NCBI GenBank assembly: GCA_012845835.1
Contig: JABAKD010000013.1
Span: 14,925,016 to 14,989,015, forward strand
Length of the DNA stretch: 64,000 nt
DNA from: Undaria pinnatifida
Taxonomy: Eukaryota > Sar > Phaeophyceae > Laminariales > Alariaceae
Direction: 5' to 3'
Shown: positions 61,673-64,000 of the stretch, piece by piece
How the letters are laid out: the number at the start of each line of letters is the position of its first letter
How positions within the stretch are numbered: position 1 is the stretch's first letter
The notes under the pieces: generated by a model
The model's database searches: none
What the model saw: only the letters and a program-made list of their open reading frames with translations
What the model was told of the DNA's origin: nothing
Made by a program: the position numbers and the translations under genes

Positions 61673-61989
61673 TACAAATAGAAAAGCTAAGCACAGCGTT
61701 CATCAAGCGGTGGGGCTTCCCCTTCCGCAGCAAGGCCGTCAGCATTCCACAGACACTTCGGTACGGGGCAGACATGCACGCTGGCAATGGAACCCTCGCG
61801 GAGCCATAGTAACAGGGTGTTTGCGATTTCCAAATTATGTTGGGTTGTAAAACATAAAAAAAGTAATGCTGTACCCTGGTACTAACTATTAATAGTGAAA
61901 CCGACGAATATCATAACCCAAGGCCAACCAACCCACGAACGAATAGGTGAGGAATAAACAGAAAACGGTAGGAAAACATGTTTTTAACG

Positions 61990-62731
61990 TAAGGCCATTT
62001 CTTATACAGTCGGATTCCGCCAGTCGAAAACGGCCCTTTTCGAGTGGACTTTTTTTGGACTGGAATCTTCTGGTCCTTCTTCTTATCGTCAGTCGAGTCG
62101 ATTTTATAGTTTTTGTGCTCTTCCGAGAGGTGGTTCGTGTGAGGGAGTACTGCTGTACAGCAGTCGAAATCGGTTGGCAGCTCTGTGCTTCGTGCTTCCT
62201 CCGCGAGCAACGGCTCGACAAAGCCTCGTCCCAGCGAGTTAGTGGCTTTGGGCTTAGCCGAAAGCCGCCAAAGCTAGGTTCGTGGAGTTGCACTCAGCCG
62301 GGAGCCGCCAAAGCTACCGCAGGCGCAGCCGTTGTTGGCAGCATAGGATCGATACCGCGCGCTGCTGCCGTCGTGTGATACACGCTGCTGGCGAGCGGAA
62401 CTAGGAATGCGCCACGCTGACTTGCTGCGAGAAGAAACAGCAGTGATAGCCACGCCAGCGCCAGCGCCTTGTATGATACTGCAGTGTGGTACCTAGTATG
62501 GGTGTGTGGCCGTGTGGCTGTGTGGGTGTGTGTTTGGTGGTGGGATGAACGATGCGATCGTTTCAAAAAACACGCGTAAAACTTTTTCGACTGAGTTTTT
62601 CGACTGGATCCGCCAGCCGGAATTCTCAGTCGAAAAAGCCCTTTTTCGACTGTGTAAGAAAGCTCGATTTGGGCTTCAGTCGAAAAAGGCCGTTTTCGAC
62701 TGACAAATCCGACTGTATAAGAAATGGCCTC
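61990..62731. mobile_element. foldback / TIR element of about 740 bp
   Basis: The left end GGCCATTTCTTATACAGTC and the right end are inverted copies over about 50 bp, both continuing into AGTCGAAAACGGCC. Internal AGTCGAAAAAGGCC palindromes are near the right end. No transposase frame. Confidence 0.85.
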
Positions 62732-62911
62732 ACTAATGTTTCGTGTCCCCAACGCTCTTATCCTGGACTCTCTTAAATGGGGTACCCACCGCAGCACGGG
62801 ACAAAAAGCTTAGGGTCATGGGGCGGAGATAAACACTCTGTACGTTTTTACCCCTTGTATTCTAGCAGGTATACGACTGAATCCACCAGGAGTTACCGTA
62901 GGATACTTTTG

Positions 62912-63290
62912 CAGCATAATAGAAGGAGGGCTGAGCACATCATACGCACCCTTCGACATTTCCTGCGGCTCTTGAGAGACGTTACCGGCTCCCATTCGTT
63001 CTCACCGTAAACTTCTACCTGGTACATATTTCATACCTCGTGGCCTGATAGCACGTACAATACGACCCTTCGTAAAGGGTATCCTTCGTAAAGGAAAATC
63101 AAAAGCAAAGCAATACCACCACCAACCAGGTTACATTTAAGCGGGACAAGCGGGCGAGGATTAGTATATTGTAATGTTGAGCACATCACACCCGCGGGCA
63201 TTTTCTGGTGGTCCTCGAGAAACGTTACCGGCTACCACTCATTCTAACCGCAAACAATTGCCCGATACCTGGGATAAATAACACGTACCA
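62912..63290. repeat. two-copy repeat of about 125 bp
   Basis: gagcacatcatacgcaccct, gagagacgttaccggctccc, cattcgttctcaccg recur in order at about 63179-63260 with changes. Confidence 0.75.
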
Positions 63291-63327
63291 GGTACCGGAA
63301 GAACCCGTCATGGAGGCATAATCGATG

Positions 63328-63622
63328 ATCCGGTCGCCCCGGTGGCGTATCAGGTTATCCTCAAGCCTGGTATAGGTCAGTTTCGTGAGTTCGAGCCCCG
63401 CCGAGTGCATACTCGAATAAATTCGTTGGGACTTTTTCTTGTGCACAAATTGACTTGCGGAAAGCGCGAGAGCGTGAGTTAGCAACACTCGATGAAAAAT
63501 CGACGAGCAGTGGGATTGCTGAACCCTATGCGCGATAAAAATTGAAGGCAAGAACCGGGGGGGGAGAAGGGACGACACCTGTGACCACGGCTTGTCCAGA
63601 AGCTGGAAAGTGGAAGTGTGCG

Positions 63623-63649
<27 letters not shown>
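63328..63649 (+). mobile_element. tRNA-derived SINE (type 1) with poly(A) tail
   Basis: The head ggtcgccccggtggcgtatc carries an A-box-like stretch; the B-box-like GTTCGAGCCCC is at about 63389-63399. An unrelated body follows, then a 27-base A tail (63623-63649). The length fits a SINE; the head is not a tRNA gene because it folds poorly and continues into the repeat body. Confidence 0.88.
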
Positions 63650-63653
<4 letters not shown>

Positions 63654-63666
63654 GGGTTTCCCCCCC

Positions 63667-63905
63667 AAAGCTCGAAACCAACTGAAACAATACCACCTAC
63701 GGGAAAATATCCCAGATTCGGTGGGATAAGCGACGGGACGGGGATGAGTACTACTGCAGTAGTATAATGTATTTTAATCCCGGCAAACCCCGCCATAGAG
63801 CGTATTACAGGGCTTGCCCCCCAAAGCTCGAAACCAATTATAAATAAAACAATACGACCATCTACGGCAAGTATTCCACATTGAGTGGGATAAGCGACGG
63901 GGATT
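63667..63905. repeat. two-copy repeat of about 85 bp
   Basis: aaagctcgaaaccaa, aacaatac, tctacggcaa/cctacgggaa and gtgggataagcgacgggg recur in order. Confidence 0.75.
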
Positions 63906-64000
63906 AGTCCTGGTATCGTGTGTTCTTAACCGTCACCGCCTTGTACTTGTACGTAAAAACCATACATAAGTGCAAGGTTTTTCAGACTCGCGCGCAAATT

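Noticed and set aside
63328-63400. tRNA gene
   Set aside because: Box-like motifs are present, but the sequence runs into a repeat body with poly(A) and has a reversed sister copy, so SINE is the better call.

Overview
The window looks like nuclear DNA of a flagellate-bearing stramenopile, most likely a brown alga. This is an inference. It rests on long, repeat-filled GT-AG introns, an intraflagellar-transport gene, and a large beta-helix plus multi-transmembrane protein of the kind annotated in brown algae as 'polymorphic outer membrane protein'. Only two protein genes are convincing, and they converge.

Left, + strand: the 3' part of IFT80 (ciliary IFT-B subunit), ten exons from 1109 to the stop at 12757. 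The exons upstream of 1109 lie outside the window. All exon phases agree and the joined product (about 475 residues) follows the C-terminal part of animal IFT80.

Centre and right, - strand: one very large gene of 26 recognised exons, from an ATG near 59636 down to a stop at 17777 (about 42 kb of DNA, about 2,325 residues). The order is Ser/Thr/Arg-rich N-terminus with 14-residue repeats, one hydrophobic segment, a long beta-helix with Chlamydia-PMP-like GGA(I/V/L) and FxxN motifs, Cys-rich modules, about eight membrane segments, and a Gly/Ser-rich tail. A possible extra first exon with a signal peptide lies at 60441-60586. The product is probably a surface adhesin or receptor.

Between the two stops (12758-17776) lie a Harbinger-like MITE, a satellite-like tandem array of about 240-bp units, and low-complexity sequence. 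The introns and the right flank hold microsatellites, minisatellites, tRNA-derived SINEs, several terminal-inverted-repeat families (some nested in one another), interstitial telomere-like repeats, and palindrome-rich dispersed repeats. No retrovirus-like element or virus copy was recognised.

The most unusual signal is that short duplications straddling exon-intron borders recur in both genes. Degraded copies of coding exon ends, often with their splice sites, sit beside the true exons near 2.3, 6.5, 11.2, 28.3, 37.3, 46.3 and 51.8 kb. Many exons also begin with GT directly after the acceptor AG, so AGGT is often found at intron borders.
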